40,993 nucleotides of DNA from Exiguobacterium sp. GTDB taxonomy: Bacteria > Bacillota > Bacilli > Exiguobacteriales > Exiguobacteriaceae. The notes beneath the pieces were generated by a model that saw nothing but the letters and a program-made list of their open reading frames with translations, was not told the DNA's origin and ran no database searches. The translations under genes were made by a program, and so were the position numbers. The stretch is taken from contig NZ_JAFIFD010000029.1 of assembly GCF_020832205.1 (NCBI RefSeq), positions 1-40,993 of the forward strand. The letters run 5' to 3'. Shown here one piece after another: positions 30,791-39,940 of the stretch. How positions within the stretch are numbered: the first letter of the stretch is position 1; each line of letters begins with the position of its first letter.

Positions 30791-32749
30791 ATGAAAAGAC
30801 ATTTGTTCGTATGGATTGCTTTGTTTCTCATCGGTTCGACCCTCACCCCGGTAACCGCCGAAGCCGCCACGAACTCTCCCTATCAACTGAACGTTCGGAC
30901 CGGCGCCGTCCTTTATCAATTTGTCGGCAAGACGCTCGTCCCGAAGACGACGCTTAAAAGCGCCAAGACGTTCCCTGCCGTCACGACGTCCGGCAGCTAT
31001 TATCGCGTGCTCGACGGAAAAACGACGTGGTACGTTCGTAAACAAGACGGAGCGCTTCAAGCGACGAACTTGTCCCGCTCGATCCTTTCAGCGAGTACAT
31101 ATGCGCGACTGACCCACGAGTATATGCGGACACTCCCGCGCGGCCATACCCCTTATAACTACGATGAACTCAAACCTTCGACCGCGGTCTCCCGGGCCGA
31201 TGCCGTGTTGAAAGGGAATTGGTATATCCCTTCTCCCCCTTACGAACTGCGGGTCCCGAATATCGATACATACCGGTTCGACGCATCGATCCCGAACGTC
31301 GACTCGAACTCGTTCAAGTTCCAAATTCATTACTTCACGACACTCAACCAGTTGACCCAAGCGTACACGGTAAACGGACGGGACGATTATCTCCGTTACG
31401 GGAAACGAATCATCTTAAGTTGGACGAAACAATATCCGGTCCAAGATTATCAACGCCATCCTTGGCCGTACCACGACCACGGCACCGCGATTCGGACGTT
31501 TCACCTGCTCAATTTTTGGAACGTGTATCGGACATCACGCGTGAACGATGACCCGGCGTTCTCCCAACTGTTTGCCAAGACGTTATATGAGCACGCGGCA
31601 CTCTTATCGACCCCGAGCTTTTATAAGCCGAACAACAATCATGGCATCTTTCAAGATATGGCGCTGACCGCGGTCGCCGAGACACATCGTTCGTTCGACC
31701 GCTCCGCCGCTTGGCGTTCCCTCGCCACGACACGCCTCACGAAACAACTGAATCATAGTTTGAGCACCGACGGAGTGCATCTCGAACACTCCCCGTTCTA
31801 TCAAATCTATATGTATGATACGCTCAGCCGCTTCAACGACTGGGCGGCGGCCAACCGGTTCACGTTATCGAACCGGATGCGGGACGTTAGGGACATGCCG
31901 AGCGCCCTGACGTATATGCTCAAACCGAACGGTACGTTGCCGATGTTCGGAGACACCCCGTCTCTCGTCCACCGCCCAGAGGCCATTCCCCACATCGAGC
32001 GTTATCCTCATCTTCGTTATGCGATGAGCGGTGGAACGAGCGGCACGGCTCCGACGACACGAGTCGGGCGGCTATCGGATCAGTACGCTTTTTTCCGTCA
32101 ACATTGGGGCGGACGGGCCGGTAAATTCCAAGACGCGGTCCATATCATGATGACGGCCGGCTATCATAGCAACGTCCACAAACATGCCGACGACTTGTCG
32201 ATCGACGTATCCGGCTACGGACGCGACTTCATCGTCGAAAGCGGCCGTTATGCCTATACGAACCGGCCCGAACGCCAAAGCGTCTTGCAGGCAGCCGCTC
32301 ACAACACCGTTCACGTCTCTGGTCAAAGCTTCAAGCTGATGCCAAGTAACTTGGGACGGAGCAGCATCACGTCAGTCGGTGTCGCCTCGACGTTTGTCCA
32401 ACGGTTCCATCTCGGCGTCGGGTTGAATCGGGTCGAGAACGGCAGTCGTTACGCCTACTTCAAAGATGCGGCTGGACGCTCCCTCCACGTGTTGCAACTA
32501 GACATCGGACCTGTGCCAAAACTCGCCGTCGGTTCGAGCTACGTCTCGTATCGTGATTACGACTGGCAACGACGCAACCAAGTCGTGACGACGAAACGGG
32601 GAAAAGGCGTGACGTATTTGACGCTCCTTCATCTTGGCGACAAACCAACAAAAATCAAATCGTATAAAGTAGAGACAACGCCCCGTCACCATCTCGTCCG
32701 TTACACACTTTCTGACGGCACGATAGGGACGCTGTCGATGCTCCGCTGA
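30791..32749 (+). CDS. Secreted heparinase II/III-like polysaccharide lyase
   Basis: A 652-residue exported protein. The signal peptide is MKRHLFVWIALFLIGSTLTPVTAEA (about 1-26). An N-terminal unit of about 85 residues (NVRTGAVLYQFVGKT, YYRVLDGKTTWYVR) looks like a small beta domain of the kind attached to cell-wall proteins. Then follows an alpha/alpha-toroid (about 110-400) with FYKPNNNHGIFQDMAL and LEHSPFYQIYMYDTL, and a beta-sandwich (about 420-652) with HSNVHKHADDLSIDVSGYGRDFIVESGRYAY, which is the alginate-lyase/heparinase II/III hallmark; N and H residues in NNNHG and SPFYQIY are the expected catalytic neighbourhood. It probably cleaves a uronic-acid polysaccharide outside the cell. 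AAAGGA precedes the ATG at 10 nt. No other lyase or uronate genes are adjacent. Confidence 0.75.
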   Translation: MKRHLFVWIALFLIGSTLTPVTAEAATNSPYQLNVRTGAVLYQFVGKTLVPKTTLKSAKTFPAVTTSGSYYRVLDGKTTWYVRKQDGALQATNLSRSILSASTYARLTHEYMRTLPRGHTPYNYDELKPSTAVSRADAVLKGNWYIPSPPYELRVPNIDTYRFDASIPNVDSNSFKFQIHYFTTLNQLTQAYTVNGRDDYLRYGKRIILSWTKQYPVQDYQRHPWPYHDHGTAIRTFHLLNFWNVYRTSRVNDDPAFSQLFAKTLYEHAALLSTPSFYKPNNNHGIFQDMALTAVAETHRSFDRSAAWRSLATTRLTKQLNHSLSTDGVHLEHSPFYQIYMYDTLSRFNDWAAANRFTLSNRMRDVRDMPSALTYMLKPNGTLPMFGDTPSLVHRPEAIPHIERYPHLRYAMSGGTSGTAPTTRVGRLSDQYAFFRQHWGGRAGKFQDAVHIMMTAGYHSNVHKHADDLSIDVSGYGRDFIVESGRYAYTNRPERQSVLQAAAHNTVHVSGQSFKLMPSNLGRSSITSVGVASTFVQRFHLGVGLNRVENGSRYAYFKDAAGRSLHVLQLDIGPVPKLAVGSSYVSYRDYDWQRRNQVVTTKRGKGVTYLTLLHLGDKPTKIKSYKVETTPRHHLVRYTLSDGTIGTLSMLR

Positions 32750-32754
32750 CTCCT

Positions 32755-32782
32755 CCCTCTTTCCTAAAAAGAGGGTTTTTTT
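32755..32782 (+). terminator. Terminator of the lyase gene
   Basis: CCCTCTTT (32755-32762) pairs with AAAGAGGG (32768-32775), loop of 5 nt, seven T residues. Confidence 0.92.
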
Positions 32783-32862
32783 CCGTTCGGTTAGGGAAAA
32801 CTCGTTAAGTAGGCCAAATTGGGGCTTGCGTCGGGAGTGCATACTTAAGGGGAGGCAACAAC

Positions 32863-34872
32863 ATGGGGAACAAAAAAGAAGAGCAGTTGAAGCAACATAC
32901 GATTGATAACGAACAGTCAGCAGGATTGACGACGAATCAAGGCTTGAAGATGGCAGAAGATGAGTTCTCGCTCAAAGCCGGACGTCGTGGACCGACGCTC
33001 ATCGAAGACTTCCACTTCCGTGAGAAGATGACCCACTTCGACCACGAGCGTATCCCGGAGCGCATCGTTCATGCCCGTGGTGTCGGGGCGCACGGAGAGT
33101 TTCAAGTGTATGAGCCGCTCGCCGAGTATACGAAAGCCGACTTTTTGAACGACCCGTCGAAAGTGACGCCGGTGTTCGTCCGTTTTTCGACGGTGCAAGG
33201 ATCACGCGGATCGGGGGACACCGTCCGTGACGTCCGTGGGTTCGCGACGAAGTTCTATACGGATGAAGGTAACTATGACCTCGTCGGGAACAATATGCCG
33301 GTCTTCTTCATCCAAGACGCCATCAAGTTCCCGGACCTCGTCCACGCCGTCAAACCGGAGCCGCACACGGAAGTGCCACAAGGCGGCAGCGCCCACGACA
33401 CGTTCTGGGACTTCGTCGGCCAAAACCATGAGGCGGCCCACCACGTGATGTGGGCGATGAGTGACCGGGGCATCCCGCGCAGCCTGCGGATGATGGAAGG
33501 GTTCGGTGTGCACACGTTCCGACTCGTCAATCGTGAAGGAAAAGCCCATTTCGTCAAGTTCCACTGGAAACCGAAGCTCGGCGTCCATTCACAAGTATGG
33601 GACGAAGCCCAGAAGGCGGTCGGCAAGAACGCCGACTTCCATCGCGTCGATTTATATGAAGCCATCGATAAAGGCGATTATCCGGAGTGGGAGCTCGGAC
33701 TTCAAATCATCGCGGAAGAGGATGAGTTCAAATTCGACTTCGATATCCTCGACCCGACGAAACTGTGGCCGGAAGAAGAAGTGCCGGTCAAACTCGTCGG
33801 CAAGATGACGCTCAATCGAAACGTCGACAACTTCTTCGCTGAGACCGAGCAAGTCGCATTCCACCCTGGTCACCTCGTGCCGGGAATCGACTTCTCGAAC
33901 GACCCACTCCTGCAAGGTCGCTTGTTCTCGTATACGGATACGCAGCTGTCGCGCCTCGGCGGACCAAACTTCCATCAAATTCCGATCAACAAGCCGGTCT
34001 GTCCATTCCATAACAACCAACGTGACGGAATGCATCAGATGGCCGTCCATAAAGGGCAGACGAGCTACCATAAAAATGTGCTCAATAACAATCAACCGGA
34101 ACCCGTCCCAGCCGACCAGGGCGGATTCGAGCACTATCAAGAGAAAGTCGACGGCCATAAGATTCGTGGACGCAGCGACAGCTTCCTCGACTTTTATTCG
34201 CAAGCGAAACTTTTCTATAACAGCATGACCGACGTCGAGAAGCAGCACATTCAAGACGCCTACAGTTTCGAGCTCGGCAAATGTGAGTCGGACATGGTCA
34301 AAGAGAACGCCGTCGACTTGTTGAACCGAATCGATCGTCACCTCGCCTCGGTCGTCGCCGACAACTTAGGCGTCGAGCTCCCGGCCGAGAACAATGAAGT
34401 CGTCTCGGACAAGACGTCACCGGCTCTCAGCATGGCCAACACCGTCATGAAACCCGATACGAAGAGCGTCGCCGTTTTGCTTGCCGGAGACGTCGATGCC
34501 GCGCAAGTGAAGGCGTGGGTGCAAGTACTCGCCGACAACAAGGTGAACTATAGCCTCGTCGGGAAGAAATCGTATACGCTCGGTGACCTCAAAGTGAAAG
34601 AGACGTACGACACGGTCGATTCAAGCCTGTTCGACGCCGCTTTCCTCGTCAGTGCCGCCAGCAGCGTAGAAGATGACGTCCTCGAGTTTATCGAGAACAC
34701 GTACAAGCACTTCAAGCCGCTCGCGTTGCATCTGCATCACGATGAAGTGCTCGCGAAGTGCCGCGTGAAGACGGATCAACCCGGGGTGTTCTCATTCCCG
34801 GAACACAGTCTCGACGGATTCGATACGTTTATCGACGGGATTGCCAAGGGCCGATTCTGGGACCGGACGTAA
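32863..34872 (+). CDS. katE: Large-subunit (clade 2) catalase
   Basis: A 669-residue heme catalase of the large-subunit type (KatE/HPII), with a C-terminal extension. It dismutates hydrogen peroxide to water and oxygen in the cytoplasm. Active-site residues are all present: H70 ([12 protein letters not shown]), N143 (DLVGNNMP) and the heme-ligand Y357 ([12 protein letters not shown]). Residues about 70-500 are the catalase core; about 520-669 resemble the class I glutamine amidotransferase/DJ-1-like domain of clade 2 enzymes ([18 protein letters not shown]). Large catalases are often SigB-controlled in Bacilli; I found no clean SigB box here. AAGGGGAGG precedes the ATG. It is monocistronic. 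Confidence 0.95.
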   Translation: MGNKKEEQLKQHTIDNEQSAGLTTNQGLKMAEDEFSLKAGRRGPTLIEDFHFREKMTHFDHERIPERIVHARGVGAHGEFQVYEPLAEYTKADFLNDPSKVTPVFVRFSTVQGSRGSGDTVRDVRGFATKFYTDEGNYDLVGNNMPVFFIQDAIKFPDLVHAVKPEPHTEVPQGGSAHDTFWDFVGQNHEAAHHVMWAMSDRGIPRSLRMMEGFGVHTFRLVNREGKAHFVKFHWKPKLGVHSQVWDEAQKAVGKNADFHRVDLYEAIDKGDYPEWELGLQIIAEEDEFKFDFDILDPTKLWPEEEVPVKLVGKMTLNRNVDNFFAETEQVAFHPGHLVPGIDFSNDPLLQGRLFSYTDTQLSRLGGPNFHQIPINKPVCPFHNNQRDGMHQMAVHKGQTSYHKNVLNNNQPEPVPADQGGFEHYQEKVDGHKIRGRSDSFLDFYSQAKLFYNSMTDVEKQHIQDAYSFELGKCESDMVKENAVDLLNRIDRHLASVVADNLGVELPAENNEVVSDKTSPALSMANTVMKPDTKSVAVLLAGDVDAAQVKAWVQVLADNKVNYSLVGKKSYTLGDLKVKETYDTVDSSLFDAAFLVSAASSVEDDVLEFIENTYKHFKPLALHLHHDEVLAKCRVKTDQPGVFSFPEHSLDGFDTFIDGIAKGRFWDRT

Positions 34873-34887
34873 ACATATGAACGATGC

Positions 34888-34922
34888 AAAGACTCGACCC
34901 GTTAAATCGGGCGAGTCTTTTT
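34888..34922 (+). terminator. Terminator of katE
   Basis: AAAGACTCG (34888-34896) pairs with CGAGTCTTT (34912-34920), with an inner CCG/CGG, then TT. Confidence 0.9.
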
Positions 34923-34996
34923 CATGTCACTTTCTTTTCTCTAGATGTCCGCGTTATACTTGGTGGGGTATATATCGATCAGGGAGGAATTACTTC

Positions 34997-36247
34997 ATGA
35001 AACACATGTCATACGTTGACGACCCGGATCAACAACGACGTTTGTATAAGCGGACGTTGTTCGTCGTCGTGCTCTCGCAAATTTTCGGGGGTGCCGGGCT
35101 TGCCGCCGGGATTACGGTCGGCGCGTTGCTCGCACGTGACCTGCTCGGCACCGACGCTTATGCCGGTGTCCCGACGGCACTCTTTACGCTCGGTTCTGCC
35201 GCAGCAGCCTTTTTAATCGGTCTCATGTCACAACGTGTCGGCCGCCGGTTCGGACTCGCCACTGGTTTTATGACAGGGGCGTTCGGGGCGTTCGGCGTCA
35301 TCCTCGCAGCTACGCTTGAAAACGTGCCATTGCTGTTCGCCGCGCTTCTCATCTACGGGGCCGGGACAGCGACGAATCTCCAAGCGCGCTATGCCGGTAC
35401 GGATTTAGCGAATGCGACGGAGCGGGCGACAGCTGTCAGCATCGCCATGGTGTCGACGACGTTCGGGGCCGTCGCCGGACCGAATTTAGTGGAACCGATG
35501 GGACGCGTCGCCGACAGCATCGGACTGCCTACGCTCACCGGACCGTTCTTATTGGCAGGGGCCGCCTATTTCGTGGCCGGACTCATCTTGCTCATCTTTT
35601 TGAACCCGGATCCGCTTCTCGTCGCCCGGGCCATCGAATCGAAACGGAAAGCCTCGCTTGATGCGACGCAACCTCAATCGGAAGATGTACATAACCGAAA
35701 CGGCGTCTATGTCGGAGCGTTCGTCATGGTACTCAGTCAAATCGTCATGGTCGCCATCATGACGATGACTCCCGTCCATATGCGGCATCACGGTCACGAA
35801 CTGAGCGCGGTCGGGCTCGTTATCGGGTTCCATATCGGGGCGATGTACTTGCCCTCGCTTGTGACCGGTGTGCTCGTCGATAAAGTCGGCCGTGAAATTA
35901 TGGCCATCGCCTCCGGCGTGACGTTATTCTTCGCAGGGATCGTCGCCGCCTTCGCCCCGGCCGACTCGCTCTTCTTGTTAATCGTCGGGCTCGTCTTACT
36001 CGGCATCGGTTGGAATTTCGGCTTGATTAGCGGAACCGCCATTTTGGTCGATGCGACGACGCCTGAGACTCGGGCGAAGACGCAAGGGTCGGTCGATGTG
36101 TGGATCGCCTTATCGGGCGCTTCAGGTGGCATGTTGTCCGGGGTCATCGCGTCGCAGTCGAGCTATTTGACGTTGTCCCTCCTCGGCGGGATCGTATCGC
36201 TCGTCCTCGTCCCGCTCGTTCTGTGGTATCGTCGCCAGTCGATTTGA
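34997..36247 (+). CDS. MFS transporter, 416 residues
   Basis: A 12-helix major facilitator protein. After a soluble start (MKHMSYVDDPDQQRRLYKR) come the helices; the loop between TM2 and TM3 is GLMSQRVGRRFGLATG, the standard MFS motif A pattern (GxxxDRxGRR, here with Q for D). The central loop has RAIESKRKASLDATQ. A second motif-A-like copy is GVLVDKVGREIMAIASG. It exports or imports a small molecule of unknown nature; drug efflux is a usual guess. AGGGAGGAATTACTTC precedes ATG 34997; the frame extends back into katE but has no start signal. Strong terminator after the stop. Confidence 0.85.
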   Translation: MKHMSYVDDPDQQRRLYKRTLFVVVLSQIFGGAGLAAGITVGALLARDLLGTDAYAGVPTALFTLGSAAAAFLIGLMSQRVGRRFGLATGFMTGAFGAFGVILAATLENVPLLFAALLIYGAGTATNLQARYAGTDLANATERATAVSIAMVSTTFGAVAGPNLVEPMGRVADSIGLPTLTGPFLLAGAAYFVAGLILLIFLNPDPLLVARAIESKRKASLDATQPQSEDVHNRNGVYVGAFVMVLSQIVMVAIMTMTPVHMRHHGHELSAVGLVIGFHIGAMYLPSLVTGVLVDKVGREIMAIASGVTLFFAGIVAAFAPADSLFLLIVGLVLLGIGWNFGLISGTAILVDATTPETRAKTQGSVDVWIALSGASGGMLSGVIASQSSYLTLSLLGGIVSLVLVPLVLWYRRQSI

Positions 36248-36252
36248 CGATG

Positions 36253-36283
36253 AACCGATTCGCTCACGTGAATCGGTTTTTTT
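36253..36283 (+). terminator. Terminator of the first MFS gene
   Basis: AACCGATTC (36253-36261) pairs with GAATCGGTT (36270-36278), 8-nt loop, seven T residues ending at 36283. Confidence 0.9.
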
Positions 36284-36301
36284 GTGCATAATGCGTCGTC
36301 T

Positions 36302-36330
36302 CTGACAAGCTTCCCTCAATTTGCTATACT
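36302..36330 (+). promoter_or_regulatory. Strong SigA promoter of the second MFS gene
   Basis: CTGACA (36302-36307), 17 nt, TATACT (36325-36330) with the extended -10 TG at 36322-36323. Predicted transcription start about 36337. Confidence 0.7.
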
Positions 36331-36334
36331 CCTT

Positions 36335-36353
36335 TAGTTATGTTTACTAACTA
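36335..36353. promoter_or_regulatory. Inverted repeat at the transcription start, likely operator
   Basis: TAGTTA (36335-36340) and TAACTA (36348-36353) flank TGTTTAC. The site starts at the predicted transcription start of the MFS gene, a usual place for a MarR- or TetR-type repressor. No regulator gene is adjacent. Confidence 0.45.
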
Positions 36354-36388
36354 TTCAGGTTCGAACAAATAAGGAGGCGTCATCGCCG

Positions 36389-37573
36389 ATGCAATTGACC
36401 GCACAAAAATTATGGACGAAAGACTTCCTCATCATCTCGCTCGTCAACTTCTTGTTGACGCTCATCTTCTTTTTACTCATGGTCACGATTGGGGTTCACG
36501 CCGTGTCGACATACGGGGCGACGACAAGCGAGGCCGGGCTCGTCACCGGTATTTTCATCATCGGGACGCTCGTCGGCCGTCTCTTCATCGGGCGACTCAT
36601 CGATTCGATTGGCCGCTGCAAAACGTTGCTGATCGGTCTCACGTTTTTCACGGCGACGATTTTACTTTATTTTGTCGATCTCGGTGTCGGTTTCCTGTTG
36701 TTTACCCGTTTCGTGCACGGTCTCGGGATGGGGCTATCGAGCACGGCGACCGGGACGATCGTCGCCCAAGTCATCCCGGCTTCAAGAAAAGGAGAAGGCA
36801 TCGGCTATTACAGCATGAGTTCGACGCTCGCGACGGCCATCGGTCCGTTCGTCGGTCTGCTGATGAGTCAATATACGAGCTTTTCGACCATCTTTTTCAG
36901 CTGTCTCGTCGTCGGTGCGGTCAGTCTCGTGAGCGCTTTATTCGTCAACGTGCCGGAAGCACACAATCCGTCCGTCATCCGCGGGTTCTCACTGAGCGCC
37001 TTCGTTGAACCGAAGGCTCTCCCGATTGCGCTCATCGTCGCCGTCGCCGCGCTCAGCTTTTCGAGCGTGTTGTCCTATATTAACTTTTATGCCACCGAAC
37101 TCGACCTCGTCGAAGCGGCGAGCGTCTTCTTCCTCGTCTATTCGATCTCGGTCCTCATCTCGCGCCCGATCACGGGGCGGCTCATGGACGCACGCGGAGC
37201 GAACATCGTCATGTATCCAGCCATTGCTGTCTTTGCCATCGGGTTGCTCGTGTTGAGCCAAACGACGACCGCTGTCGGTTTATTGGTAGCCGGTGCGTTG
37301 ATTGGGCTCGGCTTCGGCAACATTCAATCCGGGACACAAGCGATTGCCGTTAAGGCCGCGTCTCCAGCCCGGATGGGGATGGCCACTTCAACGTTCTTCA
37401 TCGCGCTCGACGCCGGCCTCGGTTTTGGCCCTTACTTCATCGGCCTCATCATTCCGTTGACCGGTTTTTCGACACTTTATCTCGGACTCGCAAGTGTCGT
37501 GGCCCTATTGATTTTCTTATATGACGTCATGAACGGGCGCCAGGAACGGACTCAGTTACGACGGTCAGCATGA
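36389..37573 (+). CDS. MFS transporter, 394 residues
   Basis: A 12-helix major facilitator protein without close resemblance to the neighbour before it. Motif A is GRLFIGRLIDSIGRCKTLLIG (about 63-83), with a second related copy in the second half, SRPITGRLMDARGANIVMYP. There is a VHGLGMGLSSTATGTIVAQVIP segment typical of MFS exporters in the first half (about 109-130), and GLGFGNIQSGTQAIAVKAASP is its counterpart. Substrate unknown; multidrug or metabolite efflux is most likely. AAGGAGG lies about 13 nt before the ATG. An extended promoter and an operator-like inverted repeat just upstream suggest inducible expression. Confidence 0.85.
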   Translation: MQLTAQKLWTKDFLIISLVNFLLTLIFFLLMVTIGVHAVSTYGATTSEAGLVTGIFIIGTLVGRLFIGRLIDSIGRCKTLLIGLTFFTATILLYFVDLGVGFLLFTRFVHGLGMGLSSTATGTIVAQVIPASRKGEGIGYYSMSSTLATAIGPFVGLLMSQYTSFSTIFFSCLVVGAVSLVSALFVNVPEAHNPSVIRGFSLSAFVEPKALPIALIVAVAALSFSSVLSYINFYATELDLVEAASVFFLVYSISVLISRPITGRLMDARGANIVMYPAIAVFAIGLLVLSQTTTAVGLLVAGALIGLGFGNIQSGTQAIAVKAASPARMGMATSTFFIALDAGLGFGPYFIGLIIPLTGFSTLYLGLASVVALLIFLYDVMNGRQERTQLRRSA

Positions 37574-37603
37574 CAGGACTTTCCAAAGTTCTGTCTTTTT
37601 TTT
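37572..37603 (+). terminator. Terminator overlapping the MFS stop codon
   Basis: GACAG-ACTT arms (37572-37581) pair with AAGT-CTGTC (37586-37595), with one mismatch; eight T residues follow. Confidence 0.88.
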
Positions 37604-37684
37604 GAATGTTCACACATTTAGATTCAGCTTACGGTAATATAAAAATGACGTGTCAAAAAGCTTTGGATGGAAATGAGGAACATT

Positions 37685-39742
37685 ATGCACGCTGACCAGA
37701 CGATTTATAACCACTATGCCGCCTTGCTCCGGACGTTTGATAAAATTTCAGATTATGTGTTCTTCATGGAAGTCGACGGTCCGACATACCGGTACGCCTT
37801 CGTCAACGAGCCCGGGCAGCGCGCCATCGGTTGGAAAGAAGATGACCTCGGGAAAAGCATTGAGGACTTGGTCCCGCCCGAGACGGCACTGTTGATTAGG
37901 CGACATTACGACGAAGCGATCCGTGAACGAAAGAGTGTCGTCTTCGAGGACTATCGTCTCGCCGATTCGTTCTTTACAGATACGCTGGAATCGACAGACG
38001 TCCTCTCGTTGCCGCTCCACTACTTCGAGTCGGAAGTGACGCCCGTCTTTGACGGGGAGACGTGCACCCATGTTATTTCTGTCGTCCGAGAAGTGACGGA
38101 ACGAAAACGCCGAGAGCTCGAATTGACGATTTTGCGGGATCAACACGAATCACTTCGACGGTACTCTCCGCACGGAATTTTCGTCCTCGACCACCATTTT
38201 CGGATCAAGTCGCTCAACCCGGCCGTGACGACCATTACCGGTTACACGGAAGCCGATTTGATTGACCATTCATTCATTGACTGGGTCGACCCGTCCGAGC
38301 GAGAGACGGTTCAAGCCGGGCTCGAGCACGCCATGGCGGGGGCACCGCACAAATATACAATCCAGGGACAGCGGAAGTCGGGCGCCTCACTCGACCTGGC
38401 AATCTTGAATATCCCGATCGAGGTCGGTGGTCACATCAATGGGCTGTTCGCCATCATCATCGACCACACGCCCGAGAAAGACGCGGAACGAGCGACACAA
38501 GAGAGTGAGCGACGTTACCGTCAATTGATCGAGACGATTCCTGAAGGGATCATCGTCCATCGGGAAGGAGAAATCGTGTACGCCAATACGTTAGCGCTTG
38601 AGACGATCGGTGAAACCACGATCACGGGCATGTCCGTCTTCACGTTCGTCGCACCGGAGTATCGCGAAGCGGCTGCCGCTCGACTCGCCTCGATGCGCCC
38701 TGATGATGCGGTACAAGAAATGGAACTTGTCGTCATGTCACGCGCTGGCCGACGTTTCCATATGGACGTGGCCAGTCTCGTCATTGACTATGAAGGGACA
38801 GCTGCCATCTTGACCGTCCTTCGCGATGTCACGGAGAAACGGGACATTGAACGGGCACTCCGTCAAAGCGAGATGCGCTACCGATTAATCACCGAGAACA
38901 TGAGCGACCTCGTCTGCATGCTCGAGGCGGACGGAACGGTCCGGTATGCGAGCCCGTCTCACCTCCACGTGCTCGGCTATCCCCCGTCGTTCTATGAAGG
39001 GAAGAATACGCTTGACTTCATTCATCCACGCGACGTCGAACTGGCGCGCCTGCAGCTCCACGCGTCGGCGCACGGAAGCGAACCGCTCACACTCGAATTT
39101 CGTCACGCCCACGACGACGGTCGCTGGATTTGGCTTGAAACGAAAATCCAAGCCATCTATCACGAGGATGGCAAGTTGCTGCATTATTTGACGGTCACTC
39201 GAGAGATCATGCAGCGGAAAGTCGTCGAAAAGCAGTTACGCCACTTGGCTTACCACGATACGTTGACGGACTTGCCGAACCGACGCTATTTTCTCGCCTA
39301 TCTCGAGGAGTCACTCACACGGATCGAAGACGAGACGGAAGCGCTCGCCATTCTTTCGCTCGACCTCGACCGTTTCAAACAAATCAATGATACACTCGGC
39401 CATGACGTCGGCGATGAACTGTTGCGTCAATTCGCGTCTCGCCTAAAGACCGCCCTCCGCAAACAGGACGTCGTCGCGCGGTTCGGGGGTGACGAATTCA
39501 CCGTGTTGATTCGCTATAACGATCCGGTCGCACCGCACCGGGTCGCTGAAAAGTTACTGGCTGCTCTCAAACTGCCTTGGCATATCGAAAATCATACGTT
39601 CGTGACGACGTCGAGCATCGGGGTCGCCTGTTGCAAAACCGGGCTTACACCGAAGCAGTTATTAAAACAAGCCGATCTCGCCTTGTACGAGGCCAAGTCG
39701 AACGGCCGAAACCGTTATGCGTTGTTCCAAGACCGCCAATGA
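37685..39742 (+). CDS. Diguanylate cyclase with four PAS domains and a GGDEF domain
   Basis: A 685-residue soluble sensor enzyme, no membrane helices. Four PAS repeats run from about 15 to 520 (IRRHYDEAIRERKSVVFED in the first; SPHGIFVLDHHFRIKSLNPAV in the second; IPEGIIVHREGEIVYANTLAL in the third; MSDLVCMLEADGTVRYASPSH in the fourth), each with PAC-like ends such as VVREVTERKR and VLRDVTEKRD. The GGDEF domain follows (about 525-682): HDTLTDLPNRRYF, LDLDRFKQIND and the intact active site GGDEF at 601-605. The feedback I-site RKQD is at 592-595. It makes c-di-GMP from GTP, with product inhibition expected. There is no EAL domain. ATG 37685 was chosen: GAGGA lies 6-7 nt upstream. Confidence 0.92.
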   Translation: MHADQTIYNHYAALLRTFDKISDYVFFMEVDGPTYRYAFVNEPGQRAIGWKEDDLGKSIEDLVPPETALLIRRHYDEAIRERKSVVFEDYRLADSFFTDTLESTDVLSLPLHYFESEVTPVFDGETCTHVISVVREVTERKRRELELTILRDQHESLRRYSPHGIFVLDHHFRIKSLNPAVTTITGYTEADLIDHSFIDWVDPSERETVQAGLEHAMAGAPHKYTIQGQRKSGASLDLAILNIPIEVGGHINGLFAIIIDHTPEKDAERATQESERRYRQLIETIPEGIIVHREGEIVYANTLALETIGETTITGMSVFTFVAPEYREAAAARLASMRPDDAVQEMELVVMSRAGRRFHMDVASLVIDYEGTAAILTVLRDVTEKRDIERALRQSEMRYRLITENMSDLVCMLEADGTVRYASPSHLHVLGYPPSFYEGKNTLDFIHPRDVELARLQLHASAHGSEPLTLEFRHAHDDGRWIWLETKIQAIYHEDGKLLHYLTVTREIMQRKVVEKQLRHLAYHDTLTDLPNRRYFLAYLEESLTRIEDETEALAILSLDLDRFKQINDTLGHDVGDELLRQFASRLKTALRKQDVVARFGGDEFTVLIRYNDPVAPHRVAEKLLAALKLPWHIENHTFVTTSSIGVACCKTGLTPKQLLKQADLALYEAKSNGRNRYALFQDRQ

Positions 39743-39753
39743 GCGGTCTTTTT
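39729..39753 (+). terminator. Terminator overlapping the end of the cyclase gene
   Basis: AAGACCGC (39729-39736) pairs with GCGGTCTT (39743-39750), then TTT. The stop codon TGA is in the loop. Confidence 0.85.
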
Positions 39754-39778
39754 CACGTGAAACAATCAATTTCTAATC

Positions 39779-39805
39779 AAAACACGAACATTAAAATGTG
39801 TTTTT
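39779..39805 (+). repeat. Second hairpin with T run after the cyclase gene
   Basis: AAAACAC (39779-39785) pairs with GTGTTTT (39798-39804); an alternative ACATT/AATGT pairing lies inside. A T run follows. It could be a back-up terminator. Confidence 0.4.
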
Positions 39806-39847
39806 AGTTAAATATCAGTTAAAAACATAGTTTCTTCCCCTAAACCT

Positions 39848-39876
39848 TTGACTTTATCGAGTATTTGCGTTACATT
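39848..39876 (+). promoter_or_regulatory. SigA promoter of GMP reductase
   Basis: TTGACT (39848-39853), 17 nt, TACATT (39871-39876). The predicted start of transcription is near 39883, leaving a leader of about 58 nt. Confidence 0.65.
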
Positions 39877-39881
39877 ACCGA

Positions 39882-39926
39882 ATGGACGAAGTATTTCTGA
39901 TGTGAGTAACTAAAATGTTCGTAAAT
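39882..39926. promoter_or_regulatory. Possible pair of PurR boxes
   Basis: AATGTTCGTAAAT (39914-39926) is the reverse complement of ATTTACGAACATT, which fits the PurBox consensus AWWWCCGAACWWT at all but one position. A weaker opposite-facing partner ATGGACGAAGTAT lies at 39882-39894, 19 nt away. In Bacillus subtilis the GMP reductase gene (yumD) belongs to the PurR regulon. Confidence 0.45.
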
Positions 39927-39940
39927 AGGGGTGTTTGATG

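Noticed and set aside
34950-34975. GGGGTAT before the first MFS gene as a SigB -10
   Set aside because: No GTTT-like -35 box lies 12-15 nt upstream; the match is one box only.
39804-39835. Direct repeats AGTTAAA at 11-nt spacing, like a second Pho box
   Set aside because: Only two units in AT-rich DNA between two hairpins, upstream of a purine gene with no phosphate link.
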